A stretch of DNA of 51,037 nucleotides from Candidatus Ruminimicrobiellum bubulum (lineage in GTDB: Bacteria; Elusimicrobiota; Endomicrobiia; Endomicrobiales; Endomicrobiaceae). Shown one piece after another: positions 1-7,782 of this stretch (position 1 is the first letter of the stretch; every line of letters begins with the position of its first letter). The notes beneath the pieces were generated by a model. That model saw only the letters and a list, made by a program, of their open reading frames with translations. It was not told the origin of the DNA and searched no databases. The position numbers were made by a program, and so were the translations under genes. The stretch spans positions 1 to 51,037 of the forward strand of contig JAGCCP010000003.1 in assembly GCA_017651625.1 (NCBI GenBank), given 5' to 3'.

Positions 1-5
1 AAAAG

Positions 6-36
6 ATAGATTCCGTGTCGGAGCACGGAATGACAA
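6..36. repeat. REP-like palindrome, copy 1
   Basis: An 8-bp inverted repeat ATTCCGTG/CACGGAAT (10-17 and 24-31) has a 6-nt loop and the flanks ATAG and GACAA. The same stem with the same flanks occurs at 9289-9316, so it is a dispersed palindromic repeat rather than a local terminator; no T-run follows it. Confidence 0.6.
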
Positions 37-224
37 GAAGTTGTTTTTTTGTTGTTGTCGTATAAGACATTAAGTTTTTTTGTTAGAATGAATAAACTAA
101 AAAATATATCTTACTTGTTGTTGACTTTCAAAGGATTTACAAATTTTAAACTATAACGAAATATTTGCTGTTTTTTGTCGTTGTTGTTGGTTGCTTTCAA
201 AGAGTTTCAAAGTTTTTGCTTAGA
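37..224. other. T-rich intergenic stretch without a gene
   Basis: With the flanking repeats this fills 1-341. It holds degenerate direct repeats built from TTGTTGTTG, TTTCAAAG and TTAGAATGAA (for example near 50-110, 115-150 and 170-232). No start codon with a ribosome site and no RNA gene is seen. The dapL stop is at 342; no strong terminator hairpin follows it on the minus strand. Confidence 0.5.
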
Positions 225-294
225 ATGAAGCATTTGTCGACTGCGGTGTACATAAATGGAAGTGAAACGGATGGTACATAAGGGAGGCAAATGC
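225..294 (+). repeat. 70-nt dispersed repeat, copy 1
   Basis: It aligns without gaps to the reverse complement of 2413-2482, with 49 of 70 positions identical by hand count. The best-kept parts are GACTGC.GTGTACA and ATGGTACATAA.GGAG. In both copies one reading frame gives .K...TAVY........GT followed by TAA, so the repeat may derive from the 3' end of a gene. The two copies bracket dapL-dapF in inverted orientation. Confidence 0.6.
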
Positions 295-341
295 GAAATT
301 ATAAGTAAAAAAATAAAACTCGTTTAGCTAATATAAAATTG

Positions 342-1511
342 TTAAAACTTACATTTTTTTATTCTTTCCAAAGCCTCTTTTATCCTCGGAACAGGAACGG
401 TCAATGCAAATCTGACATATCCTTCACCGCTTTTTCCCATACCGTTACCCGGTGTACAAACTATTGCACATTCATCCAACAGTTTTGAAACCACTTCAGA
501 CGATTTATATCCTTTCGGAACTTTTGCCCAAACATAAAATGATGCTTTCGGCTTTGTTACATTCCATCCAAGCTTATTTAATCCGTCACACAAAGCATCT
601 CTTCTTTCTTTATATATTGTTCTCATATCTTCTACACATTCTTGAGAACTTGTTAATGCCGCAATTCCTGCTTCCTGTACTGCTTGAAAAACTCCGGAAT
701 CATAATTATCTTTTACTTTAGCTATTGCTGCAACAATATCCTTGTTACCGCAAACCCAACCAAGTCTCCAGCCTGTCATATTGTATGTTTTTGATAATGA
801 ATGGAATTCTACTCCTACTTCTTTTGCTCCTTCAAATTCCAAAAAACTCATAGGTTTTTCGTTGTCGTCATAATAAATTTCGGAATATGCATTATCGTAA
901 GCAACTATAATGTTATACTTTTTAGCAAACTGTATAAGTTTAACATAAAATTCTTTAGGTGCAATTGCTGCCGTAGGATTATTGGGATAATTAACAAATA
1001 TTATCTTTGCTTTTTTAGCAACATCTTCAGGAATTGCATCTAAATCGGGCAAAAAGCCGTTTTTTTCAAGTAATGGCATAAAATAGGGCTCACCATCGGT
1101 AAATATTGTTCCCGTGTTATAAACGGGATATCCGGGCTCAGGAATTAAAACTACATCACCGGGGTTAACAAATGCCAAATGCATGTGTCCTATACCTTCT
1201 TTTGAACCTATCAAAGCACAAACTTCGTTATTAGGGTCCAAATCTACGTTAAATCTTTTTTTATACCAACCTGCAACGGCTTTTCTGAAAGAAAGCATAC
1301 CTGCACCGAACGGATACTGATGGTTTTGCGGTTTTGAAAGAGCAAGTTGTCCTTCCATTACGATATGTTCGGGAGTAGGCATATCAGGATCACCGACACC
1401 TAAAGAAATTATATCTGCACCTCTATCTATTGCTTCTTTTTTCTTCCTGTCTATTTCTATAAATAAATAAGGTGGCAACTTCTTTAATTTTTCACTCGTT
1501 TCAATCTTCAT
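342..1511 (-). CDS. dapL: LL-diaminopimelate aminotransferase
   Basis: A PLP-dependent class I aminotransferase of 389 aa that converts tetrahydrodipicolinate and glutamate to LL-diaminopimelate in one step, for lysine and peptidoglycan. The Schiff-base lysine lies in SLSKTYNMTGWRLGW near residue 240; the GVGDPDMPTP start and DNAYSEIYYDD also fit the family. I chose the ATG at 1511, which has AGAGGA six bases upstream. The frame extends to 1565, but those 18 residues are translated from a GAAGATTGG intergenic repeat and are unlikely to be real. It lies 40 bp after dapF, whose product is the next enzyme, so the two form an operon. A broader alanine/aspartate aminotransferase role is possible, but the dapF neighbour favours DapL. 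Confidence 0.88.
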   Translation of the reverse strand: MKIETSEKLKKLPPYLFIEIDRKKKEAIDRGADIISLGVGDPDMPTPEHIVMEGQLALSKPQNHQYPFGAGMLSFRKAVAGWYKKRFNVDLDPNNEVCALIGSKEGIGHMHLAFVNPGDVVLIPEPGYPVYNTGTIFTDGEPYFMPLLEKNGFLPDLDAIPEDVAKKAKIIFVNYPNNPTAAIAPKEFYVKLIQFAKKYNIIVAYDNAYSEIYYDDNEKPMSFLEFEGAKEVGVEFHSLSKTYNMTGWRLGWVCGNKDIVAAIAKVKDNYDSGVFQAVQEAGIAALTSSQECVEDMRTIYKERRDALCDGLNKLGWNVTKPKASFYVWAKVPKGYKSSEVVSKLLDECAIVCTPGNGMGKSGEGYVRFALTVPVPRIKEALERIKKCKF

Positions 1512-1527
1512 TTTATCCTCTTTCCGT

Positions 1528-1560
1528 CCAATCTTCCATTCTTCCAATCTTCTAATCTTC
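1528..1560 (-). repeat. GAAGATTGG-type repeat at the dapF stop
   Basis: On the minus strand the sequence is a run of GAAGATTAG/GAAGATTGG/GAAGAATGG units of about 9-10 bp. The first unit contains the last dapF codons (Glu-Asp) and its TAG stop. Similar runs lie at 7231-7266, 9396-9420, 33725-33760, 33811-33851 and 37236-37269. Confidence 0.7.
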
Positions 1561-2370
1561 AACATTTACCGTTCCGGTAAATGCAACGACTGCCGGTCCT
1601 TCCAAAAACACTTCTGAAATATTTTGTCCTTCTGTTTTGCAACTTACATAAAGGTTATCTTTACCTCTTGTAATTACATGAACCGGTGATTTAACTTTAT
1701 TTAACAAAATAGAAATTATCGACGATGCTGTTACTCCAGTTCCGCAAGCTAAAGTTTCTCCTTCCACCCCTCTTTCATAAGTTCTTACAAGTATTGTGTT
1801 ATCTTTATCCACTTTTACAAAATTTACGTTTGTGCCTGCAGTTTCATAATGTTTATGAAACCTTATAATATTTCCGTACTTTTGAACATTTACTTTTTCT
1901 ATATCGTCAACATAAACTACCGCATGAGGAACACCGGTATTTAAAGAATGAACTGTCCAATTGTTACCTTCAACGTCTATTTCTTCGTTAAGAGCCAAAT
2001 CTTTCGGATTATATAATGCAAGTTTTACAACAGTATCGGATTTTATTTCCGCCGTAACTAAACCTGCATCTGTTTCAAATTTCATATTTTTGCCTGCAAT
2101 ACCTAATTTATAAGCAAACATTGCAATTGATCTTCCGCCGTTACCGCACATACTTGCAAAAGATCCGTCCGAATTATAGTATCTCATTCTAAAATCGGCT
2201 TTCGAAGATTTTTCCAAAAGAATAAGTCCGTCCCCGCCGATAGAATATCTTCTGTCACAAAGTTTCGCAGCAAGTTTTGAATGTGTATTTTCAGGAACAA
2301 CATTTTCTCTGTTATCTATTAAAACGAAATCATTTCCTGCTGCTGTTAGTTTGTAAAATTTTAAAATCAT
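1552..2370 (-). CDS. dapF: diaminopimelate epimerase
   Basis: A cofactor-independent epimerase of 272 aa that converts LL-DAP to meso-DAP. Both catalytic cysteines are present: in MCGNGGRS near residue 74 and in ACGTG near residue 206. The family start GNDFVLIDNRE is at residues 13-23. The ATG has AAGGAC about six bases upstream. The length is normal. The C-terminal Glu-Asp and the TAG stop are supplied by a GAAGATTAG repeat unit, so the end of the protein has probably been shaped by repeat insertion. dapL follows after 40 bp. Confidence 0.95.
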   Translation of the reverse strand: MILKFYKLTAAGNDFVLIDNRENVVPENTHSKLAAKLCDRRYSIGGDGLILLEKSSKADFRMRYYNSDGSFASMCGNGGRSIAMFAYKLGIAGKNMKFETDAGLVTAEIKSDTVVKLALYNPKDLALNEEIDVEGNNWTVHSLNTGVPHAVVYVDDIEKVNVQKYGNIIRFHKHYETAGTNVNFVKVDKDNTILVRTYERGVEGETLACGTGVTASSIISILLNKVKSPVHVITRGKDNLYVSCKTEGQNISEVFLEGPAVVAFTGTVNVED

Positions 2371-2412
2371 TTAAAGTCCTTATAGCGGCTGCACATTTTT
2401 GCCTACACCTTT

Positions 2413-2482
2413 GTATTTTGCTCCTTTATGTACCATTCGCTACCGCTTTTACTTTGTACACTGCAGTCGCAAAATACTTCAG
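2413..2482 (-). repeat. 70-nt dispersed repeat, copy 2
   Basis: An inverted partner of 225-294 (49/70 identical, no gaps). It ends 42 bp upstream of the dapF start, so it is probably in the dapF 5' leader. The frame reading ..LKYFATAVYKVKAVANGT then TAA matches the corresponding frame of copy 1 in length and in the TAVY and GT-stop residues. Confidence 0.6.
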
Positions 2483-2506
2483 TTCGTCTAAAACTTTGCA
2501 GCCTTA

Positions 2507-2525
2507 AAAATCGCTTCGCGATTTT
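2507..2525. repeat. small palindrome AAAATCGC-TTC-GCGATTTT
   Basis: A perfect 8-bp stem with a 3-nt loop in the dapF upstream region. It resembles in design the palindrome at 33770-33790 (AAAATTTGC-TTT-GCAAATTTT). There is no T-run on either side that would make it a classical terminator. Confidence 0.45.
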
Positions 2526-2561
2526 AGTTGTATTTTTTGTTTTACAAAAAATCTAATATTC

Positions 2562-2606
2562 AAATAAAAAAAGGCGCTAAAAAGATTTTCATCTCTTTAG
2601 CGCCCT
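2562..2606 (-). terminator. Rho-independent terminator of the phoH-PHP-DUF2779 operon
   Basis: The stem GGCGCTAAA (2573-2581) pairs with TTTAGCGCC (2596-2604), extended by AGAT/ATCT after one mismatch, with a loop of about 4 nt. Read on the minus strand the stem is followed by TTTTTTTATTTG. It lies about 60 bp after the DUF2779 stop codon. Confidence 0.85.
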
Positions 2607-2665
2607 TGCTAAAAGTTTGTTGCTGTATTGTTGTGCTTTAATTGTATAACAAAAAATTTTTTTTG

Positions 2666-4117
2666 TCAAATGTTTTTTACAGCGTCGTATAAAAACTTGT
2701 GCATTTCAACTAATGCAAGTGTATCTTGCTCGCAATATTTTAAAAGATTTTGTTTTGTTTCTTTAATTTTTTCGTCGTCGTATAAACCCATAGCCATATA
2801 AGCAAATGCAGATAATGCAACATCCCCTTCACCTATTTCCAATTCGTTATAATTCATTTGCGGTATCATAACAGGTAAAACTTTTTTAATTGATGTTCTG
2901 CCGTGAAATCTTTTATCGTAATAGTTTGTTCTGAGTATTTCTTCGAAATCTACAATTCTTTCTATTATTAATTCCAATTGTTCGGCAAACTCGGGATAAA
3001 GATCGGCAAGCTTATCTATTATTTGTTTTTCCGCAGAAGAATAGGTAATAATACTTCCTTGTGTTCCCAAAATTTCAATAAGTTTTTTTGCAATTTGTTT
3101 TCTGCAATCTTGTGTATGATCGGCAATATATTCAAAATGGTCAACAATATGCTCGATTTTATCACACTTATGTATTGAATATTGTGTTAAAACTTGAGTG
3201 TGCGGAGCAATATTGTTGTACAAAGGATATATCGTCATAACAGACTCAAAATCTAAATAATAACAAGGAAACACTATCTTATCAAGTTCAGTTTTTAAGT
3301 TAGGACTTATATAAATTTTATCGTTAATAACACAATCTTTTACAACTTTTTGCATCTGTGTCAGTTCAATATCTTCAGGCAAATTTTTAATATCGTATAT
3401 TTTATTTTCACATAACTTACTGAAAACAAGTTGTGAAAGTCTCGGCAAATCGAAAATATGATACTCTATTCCTTCTCCGGTACATTGTTTAAATAATGTA
3501 CAATTTTTGCACGGCATTTTAAGTTTTTTCTTTTTAGGTGCTTCGGAAAACAAAACATCTTTTACGGTATCTAATAAAATAGAATAATCTTCAGCTTTGG
3601 TAAACACATCGAAACTGCAATCCACTTTATTAAAAAGTTCTTCTATAGATTGTCCTAATCTAAAATCTTTTGACAACAAATATAAAGTTGCTTTAGATAT
3701 TGAAGGTATTGTTTTTGATGCAATTAAACTTATATACGCGGTATCAGATATGTATTTATGTTTCCATTTATTGCCCGACTTAACTTCTATTATTTCCCAC
3801 AGATTATTTCCGGTTCTATGCAAAATATCCGCTTTTGCAACAAAACCGTCGTATTCGAAAACAGGTTCAAAAATTGTTTTTACTGTTTTATCTTTGATTA
3901 AATCTTTTGTTTTTTGTAATGCTTCTTCGAATTTTCCGGAAACTTGTATCCCGTCGGGAAACAAAAGTTTTGCCATATCGTGAATTTTTTTTGCTTCCAT
4001 TATTAAAAAGTCGTCGGTCAAAGAATTATCTTTAGGAATAAGGCTTCTATACAAATGCCATGCATATACTGGACATTCCAAAGTTTTTAAAAAAAGATTT
4101 TTGTTTATTGATTTCAT
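2666..4117 (-). CDS. DUF2779 family predicted nuclease (PD-(D/E)XK + DEDD exonuclease-like)
   Basis: A protein of 483 aa. The N-terminal part looks like the Cas4/RecB nuclease fold: ADIL with Asp97, then EVKSG with Glu111 and Lys113. Cysteines at 15 (ECPVYAW) and at 203, 206 and 212 are spaced like a Cas4/AddB-type iron-sulfur cluster. The C-terminal DUF2779 part resembles a DEDD exonuclease: LDFES (Asp289, Glu291), IVDFEEIL (Asp390) and YCEQDTLALV (Asp465). The likely role is nucleic-acid cleavage, substrate unknown. The ATG at 4117 lacks a clear Shine-Dalgarno site and lies 19 bp after the PHP gene, so translation is probably coupled within the operon. There are no cas genes nearby. Confidence 0.75.
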   Translation of the reverse strand: MKSINKNLFLKTLECPVYAWHLYRSLIPKDNSLTDDFLIMEAKKIHDMAKLLFPDGIQVSGKFEEALQKTKDLIKDKTVKTIFEPVFEYDGFVAKADILHRTGNNLWEIIEVKSGNKWKHKYISDTAYISLIASKTIPSISKATLYLLSKDFRLGQSIEELFNKVDCSFDVFTKAEDYSILLDTVKDVLFSEAPKKKKLKMPCKNCTLFKQCTGEGIEYHIFDLPRLSQLVFSKLCENKIYDIKNLPEDIELTQMQKVVKDCVINDKIYISPNLKTELDKIVFPCYYLDFESVMTIYPLYNNIAPHTQVLTQYSIHKCDKIEHIVDHFEYIADHTQDCRKQIAKKLIEILGTQGSIITYSSAEKQIIDKLADLYPEFAEQLELIIERIVDFEEILRTNYYDKRFHGRTSIKKVLPVMIPQMNYNELEIGEGDVALSAFAYMAMGLYDDEKIKETKQNLLKYCEQDTLALVEMHKFLYDAVKNI

Positions 4118-4136
4118 AACTATATGGTTAATACAC

Positions 4137-5015
4137 TTACAGAAGTGTACTGTTTTTTTCTTCTATTTGTCTTTTTTTTGCTTCCAATGCTTCCAGAACG
4201 GTGTAAGGAACTTTCATTTTTCCGATTAAAGGAGTTGCATTTTTACCATAAGCTCCATGACAATCCGAACCGCCGGTTGCTATTAAATTCATTTCTTCGG
4301 CAATTGATATAAACTTCTTAACTATATGTTGCGGGTGACTGCTGTGCCAAGCTTCTATTCCCATAAGTCCGTCGTTAATAAGACCTTTAAAAATATTTTT
4401 GTTGCTGTAATGTCCGTAGTAAGGATGTGCCAATACGGGAATACCGCCTGCTCTTATAATAAGAGATATGGCATCTTTCGGAGATATATAGTGTTTCGGG
4501 ACATAAGCGGGTTTATCCAACCCTAAATATTTTTGAAAAGCTTCCGATATGGAAGAAACATAATTTTTTTCAAGCATTGCTTTGGCAAAATGTAATCTTC
4601 CTATAACTTTATCACCTACACCCGAAATTAATCCTTCGGGATCCAACTCTATATTTAATTGTTTTAATTTTTCGAATATATCTTTTGCTCTTTGAATTCT
4701 TACCTTTTTAAATACGGACAAAGCTTCATTAAAAGATTTTGACTTCCAGTTTACATAATATCCCAAAATATGCATTTCGGTTTTCGTTACATTATCCAAT
4801 TCGGCAGATAATTCTATACCGGATATAACTTCCATCCCGTATTTTTTACCGGCATCAACGGCCTCTTGTACACCGTCAACAGTATCATGATCGGTAATAC
4901 TTATCGCAGAAAGTCCAACCCTTGAAGCATACTCTACTACCTGCTCCGGTGTGAAAATTCCATCAGAATAATTGGTGTGTATATGTAAATCAACAAAAAA
5001 TTCTTTTTGAGACAT
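4137..5015 (-). CDS. PHP-domain phosphoesterase (TrpH/RNase AM-like)
   Basis: A metal-dependent phosphoesterase of 292 aa. All PHP motifs are present: DLHIHTNYSDG (His11, His13, Asp18), ITDHDTVDG (Asp42, His43, Asp44), GIELS (Glu68), LAHPYYGHY near 195 and GGSDCHG near 250. This set matches the TrpH/YciV group, which removes phosphate from nucleoside 3',5'-bisphosphates and trims short RNAs 5' to 3'; the exact substrate is inferred from the family. The ATG lies 2 nt after the phoH stop, and its GGAG ribosome site lies inside the phoH 3' end, so the genes are coupled. Confidence 0.85.
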   Translation of the reverse strand: MSQKEFFVDLHIHTNYSDGIFTPEQVVEYASRVGLSAISITDHDTVDGVQEAVDAGKKYGMEVISGIELSAELDNVTKTEMHILGYYVNWKSKSFNEALSVFKKVRIQRAKDIFEKLKQLNIELDPEGLISGVGDKVIGRLHFAKAMLEKNYVSSISEAFQKYLGLDKPAYVPKHYISPKDAISLIIRAGGIPVLAHPYYGHYSNKNIFKGLINDGLMGIEAWHSSHPQHIVKKFISIAEEMNLIATGGSDCHGAYGKNATPLIGKMKVPYTVLEALEAKKRQIEEKNSTLL

Positions 5016-5017
5016 TA

Positions 5018-6328
5018 TTATAACAACTCCGATGACAATGCAGCAAGAACACTTCTTTCACTCTTTGAGAACATCAAATGTCCGAATACAGACTGTCCTT
5101 TAAATCTGTCAACCAAATAAGTTAACCCGTTGGAAGATGCATCCAAATAAGGACTATCTATTTGATAAGGATCTCCGGTTAAAACTATTTTTGTTCCGTT
5201 ACCCGCCCTTGAAATAATTGTTTTTACTTCGTGCGGTGTTAAATTCTGAGCATCATCTATTATTATATATTGTTTAGGTAAGGATCTTCCTCTTATGTAT
5301 GTAAGAGAATCTACTTCTATTTGTCCCGACTCAAACAAATAATCGATCTTTTCATCTACTTTAGAATCTTCGTGACCTTTATCCATCAAGAATTCAAGGT
5401 TATCGTTTATTGCACCCATCCAAGAGGAAAGTTTTTCTTCTTTTGTTCCGGGCAAGAAACCGATATCTTTACCCATAGGAATTATAGGTCTTGCAATATA
5501 TAATCTTCTAAATTGTCTTTCTTCAACTGTTTTTTGAAGACCTGCAGCAAGTGCAAGTAAAGTTTTTCCCGCACCGGGTAAACCGATAAGAGTAACTAAC
5601 GAAATATCGTCACACAACAAAAGTTCAAAAGCAAATCTCTGTTCAATATTTAACGGTTTTAATCCCCAAGGCTGAGAATTTATATGGAATAAAGGCTGTA
5701 TAACTTTTTTATCAGCACAATATTTACCTAAAGCACTTTTTGATGTTCCGTTTTCATCTTTCAAATATACAAATTCATTTGCATAAAATTCCACATTTTT
5801 AGGAACATCTATTTTACCGTTTTTATAAAATTTATCTATTTTTTCAGGTGAAACTTGTAATTCTTTCCATCCTCTGTAAATTTCATCTATTTTAACTTTA
5901 GATTTTTCATAATCTTGTGTTACAATATCTAAAATTTCAGCTTTTATTCTTAAGTTTATATCTTTTGTTATAAATATAACATTTTCACCTTTTTGTTTAA
6001 GGTACAATGCTATCGACAATATTTGATGATCGGATTTGGAAACCGTAAACTCTTCCGGAAAATCTACTTTATGTATCATTTCTATAACAAGAGTTCCGCC
6101 GTTTTTTAAAGGAACACCTTTTGTTAATTTTCCTTTAGCTCTTAAATCATCCAATCTTCTGGAAATTAATCTTGCTCCTCTACCTCTTTCATCATTAAGT
6201 TTTTTGAAATTATCTAATTCTTCTATTACGGTTAACGGAATAACAACTTTATTATCTTTAAAAGCAAACATTGAGTCAGGGTCGTGCAACAAAACATTTG
6301 TATCTAATACAAAAGACTTTATGGCCAT
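5018..6328 (-). CDS. PhoH2-type PIN domain-ATPase protein
   Basis: A protein of 436 aa. The N-terminal PIN ribonuclease domain starts VLDTNVLL (Asp9) and continues with the conserved acidic EELDNFKK near residue 37. The C-terminal PhoH ATPase has Walker A GLPGAGKT near 247 and Walker B IIIDDAQN near 357, followed by LTGDPYQID. PhoH2 proteins couple RNA unwinding to PIN cleavage; this is known for the family and not shown here. The ATG has a strong AAGGGGGG site. It is the first gene of the phoH-PHP-DUF2779 operon, all three products of which look like nucleic-acid processing enzymes. Confidence 0.9.
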   Translation of the reverse strand: MAIKSFVLDTNVLLHDPDSMFAFKDNKVVIPLTVIEELDNFKKLNDERGRGARLISRRLDDLRAKGKLTKGVPLKNGGTLVIEMIHKVDFPEEFTVSKSDHQILSIALYLKQKGENVIFITKDINLRIKAEILDIVTQDYEKSKVKIDEIYRGWKELQVSPEKIDKFYKNGKIDVPKNVEFYANEFVYLKDENGTSKSALGKYCADKKVIQPLFHINSQPWGLKPLNIEQRFAFELLLCDDISLVTLIGLPGAGKTLLALAAGLQKTVEERQFRRLYIARPIIPMGKDIGFLPGTKEEKLSSWMGAINDNLEFLMDKGHEDSKVDEKIDYLFESGQIEVDSLTYIRGRSLPKQYIIIDDAQNLTPHEVKTIISRAGNGTKIVLTGDPYQIDSPYLDASSNGLTYLVDRFKGQSVFGHLMFSKSERSVLAALSSELL

Positions 6329-6376
6329 TCTGCCCCCCTTTATATAAACAACATTTTTTTAATATTCTTACTGTAT

Positions 6377-6405
6377 ATTATAATCAATTTATGTTGAAAA
6401 ATCAA
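6377..6405 (-). promoter_or_regulatory. sigma70-type promoter for the phoH operon
   Basis: On the minus strand TTGATT (6400-6405) is separated by exactly 17 bp from TATAAT (6377-6382). The predicted start is near 6370, giving a leader of about 42 nt before the phoH ATG. Confidence 0.75.
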
Positions 6406-6448
6406 ATAATAATTAAATGCACCATATATAGTAATATATTACCCTTTA

Positions 6449-6478
6449 TTATTAAAAAAATTTTTTATTTTGTATAAT
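6449..6478 (+). promoter_or_regulatory. promoter of the thioesterase gene
   Basis: A perfect TATAAT at 6473-6478 is preceded by TTTTG, with a weak -35 (TTATTA at 6449-6454, 18 bp). The ATG follows 28 bp after the -10. It diverges from the phoH promoter across an A/T-rich spacer. Confidence 0.55.
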
Positions 6479-6505
6479 ACCAAGAAAATTATTCGGAGCT
6501 TTATT

Positions 6506-7243
6506 ATGGAAAAACTTATAAAAGAACATACAATATCAAATTATGAATGTAACAGAAACGGAACCATAAAAATAATAGGGATATTTCATTTGTTGCAGGA
6601 TATGGCGGATGCTCATGCCGAAAAACTTAATGTAGGATACACTTTTTACAAACAAAATCATTTGGCTTGGGTAGGCAGAGCTTACCACTTAAAAATATAC
6701 TCTTTACCTAAAATTTTCGATAAAGTAATTCTTGAAACCTGGCCTTGTATAAGAACGGCTCTTATTGCAACAAGAGATTTTTTTATAAAAGATATCAACG
6801 GAAATATTCTAATTGCCGCTTCAAGCCAATGGGCAATGATAGATACAACAAAAATGAGACCTATAAAATTTGATGATTTCAATCTTACTTACGATGTGTT
6901 GCCGGAAAGAGCTGTGGAATCCGAATTCGCAAAAATCCAGGCACCGCAAAAAATTGATTTTGAAAAACGAATACAAATAAGAGAAGATGATATCGACAGT
7001 AACGGACATGTAAACAATTGCGTTTATCCTATGTGGGCAATGGAAACATTTGACGAACAATTTAAGAAAAATTTTATTTTAGACGAAATGGAAATAAACT
7101 TTAAAAAACCTGTTTTTAAACAAGATGATGTCGTAACGGCAAAAATTCAAAAAAATTCCGAAACGGATTTCACGATTTCTATAGGAACACCCGAAAAAGA
7201 AGCCGCACTTGTAAAAGCAAGATTCAAGCAGAAGATTGGATGA
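6506..7243 (+). CDS. acyl-ACP thioesterase (FatA/FatB family)
   Basis: A double-hotdog thioesterase of 245 aa that releases free fatty acids from acyl-carrier protein in the cytoplasm. The N-terminal hotdog has NRNG..KI..IFHLLQDMADAHAEKL and a WP.GL-like strand (TWPCIRTALIATRDF). The second hotdog carries the catalytic DIDSNGHVNN with Asn166 and His168. The ATG at 6506 has CGGAG eight bases upstream; 12 upstream in-frame codons are rejected because they overlap the -10 box. It is the only plus-strand gene in the window, alone under its own promoter. The stop TGA and the final Lys-Ile-Gly fall inside a GAAGATTGGATGA repeat. Confidence 0.9.
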   Translation: MEKLIKEHTISNYECNRNGTIKIIGIFHLLQDMADAHAEKLNVGYTFYKQNHLAWVGRAYHLKIYSLPKIFDKVILETWPCIRTALIATRDFFIKDINGNILIAASSQWAMIDTTKMRPIKFDDFNLTYDVLPERAVESEFAKIQAPQKIDFEKRIQIREDDIDSNGHVNNCVYPMWAMETFDEQFKKNFILDEMEINFKKPVFKQDDVVTAKIQKNSETDFTISIGTPEKEAALVKARFKQKIG

Positions 7244-7266
7244 TTGGAAGATTAGAAGATTGGAAG
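7231..7266 (+). repeat. GAAGATTGG-type repeat at the thioesterase stop
   Basis: Four units (GAAGATTGGAT, GATTGGAA, GATTAGAA, GATTGGAAG) run in the sense of the thioesterase gene, and the first contains its TGA stop. The repeat fills most of the 37-bp gap to the convergent GNAT gene. Confidence 0.7.
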
Positions 7267-7280
7267 TTTTTTGAAAAAAG

Positions 7281-7781
7281 TTATTTAATAACTTTTTCAA
7301 AAACATAGTCGTCCATTACAAAACCGTTACCTATATCGGCAACTTGTTTTCTTATCACAACAAAACCTCTGTGTTTATAAACTTCTATCGCATGATTATT
7401 GTTTTTGTTTACCGTCAGCCAAACGGATTTTAATTTTTTTTCCTTTGCTAAGTTTTCGATAAATTCAAAAGCTTTTGAAGAAACACTTTTTCCCCTGTAC
7501 TCTTTTAAAATATACAGTTTACTCAAAAACATTTTTCCGTCTTCTTCGTGAAGTCCTATATATCCGGCAACATTATTATCTGCCTTTATTAAATAATAAA
7601 GATAATTATTCTTATTTATGGCTTCATGCAGCGGATTAAAAGATTGAAACTTTTCTATCATATAGTCTATTTGGGCTAATGATACAATTTCTTTGTAAGC
7701 TTCGTGCCAAACAATATTTGCGACTTCCGCCAATTTTTTTATTTGATTATCCGTCTTAACCTGTTCAAATGTTATATTCAC
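7281..7781 (-). CDS. GNAT family N-acetyltransferase
   Basis: A single-domain GNAT protein of 166 aa. The acetyl-CoA loop is YRGKSVSSKAFEFI near residues 90-103, a slightly relaxed R-x-x-G-x-G/A motif. It is followed by VNKNNNHAIEVYKHRGF, the usual N...A...Y...GF helix and strand. The N-terminal WHEAYKEIVSLAQIDYMI is typical of small peptide- or amine-acetylating members; the substrate cannot be read from sequence. It uses GTG as start, two bases after the cstA stop with AAGGAA upstream, so it is translated from the cstA message. It converges with the thioesterase gene. Confidence 0.8.
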   Translation of the reverse strand: MNITFEQVKTDNQIKKLAEVANIVWHEAYKEIVSLAQIDYMIEKFQSFNPLHEAINKNNYLYYLIKADNNVAGYIGLHEEDGKMFLSKLYILKEYRGKSVSSKAFEFIENLAKEKKLKSVWLTVNKNNNHAIEVYKHRGFVVIRKQVADIGNGFVMDDYVFEKVIK

Positions 7782-7782
7782 T

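Larger units (their letters stand above)
2371..2665. other. dapF leader and DUF2779 terminator region
   Basis: A non-coding stretch of 295 bp. From the right it holds the DUF2779-gene terminator (2562-2606), a T/A-rich stretch with the small palindrome TTTTTTGTTTTACAAAAAA, the 2507-2525 hairpin, and the inverted copy of the 70-nt repeat (2413-2482). The dapF promoter must lie here. The only candidate I see is poor (TTTTGT, 17 bp, TAAAAT on the minus strand, about 2529-2557), so I do not list it separately. Confidence 0.5.

Noticed and set aside
1-341. Possible small RNA or gene at the left edge
   Set aside because: Only T-rich degenerate repeats. No promoter-terminator pair or coding pattern beyond the 70-nt repeat was found.
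1512-1565. N-terminal extension of dapL
   Set aside because: The 18 extra residues come from the GAAGATTGG repeat and overlap the dapF end. The ATG at 1511 has a good ribosome site and the family start.
3597-3983. Plus-strand open frame of 128 codons opposite DUF2779
   Set aside because: Lies fully inside a recognised gene on the other strand; no start signal or recognisable domain.
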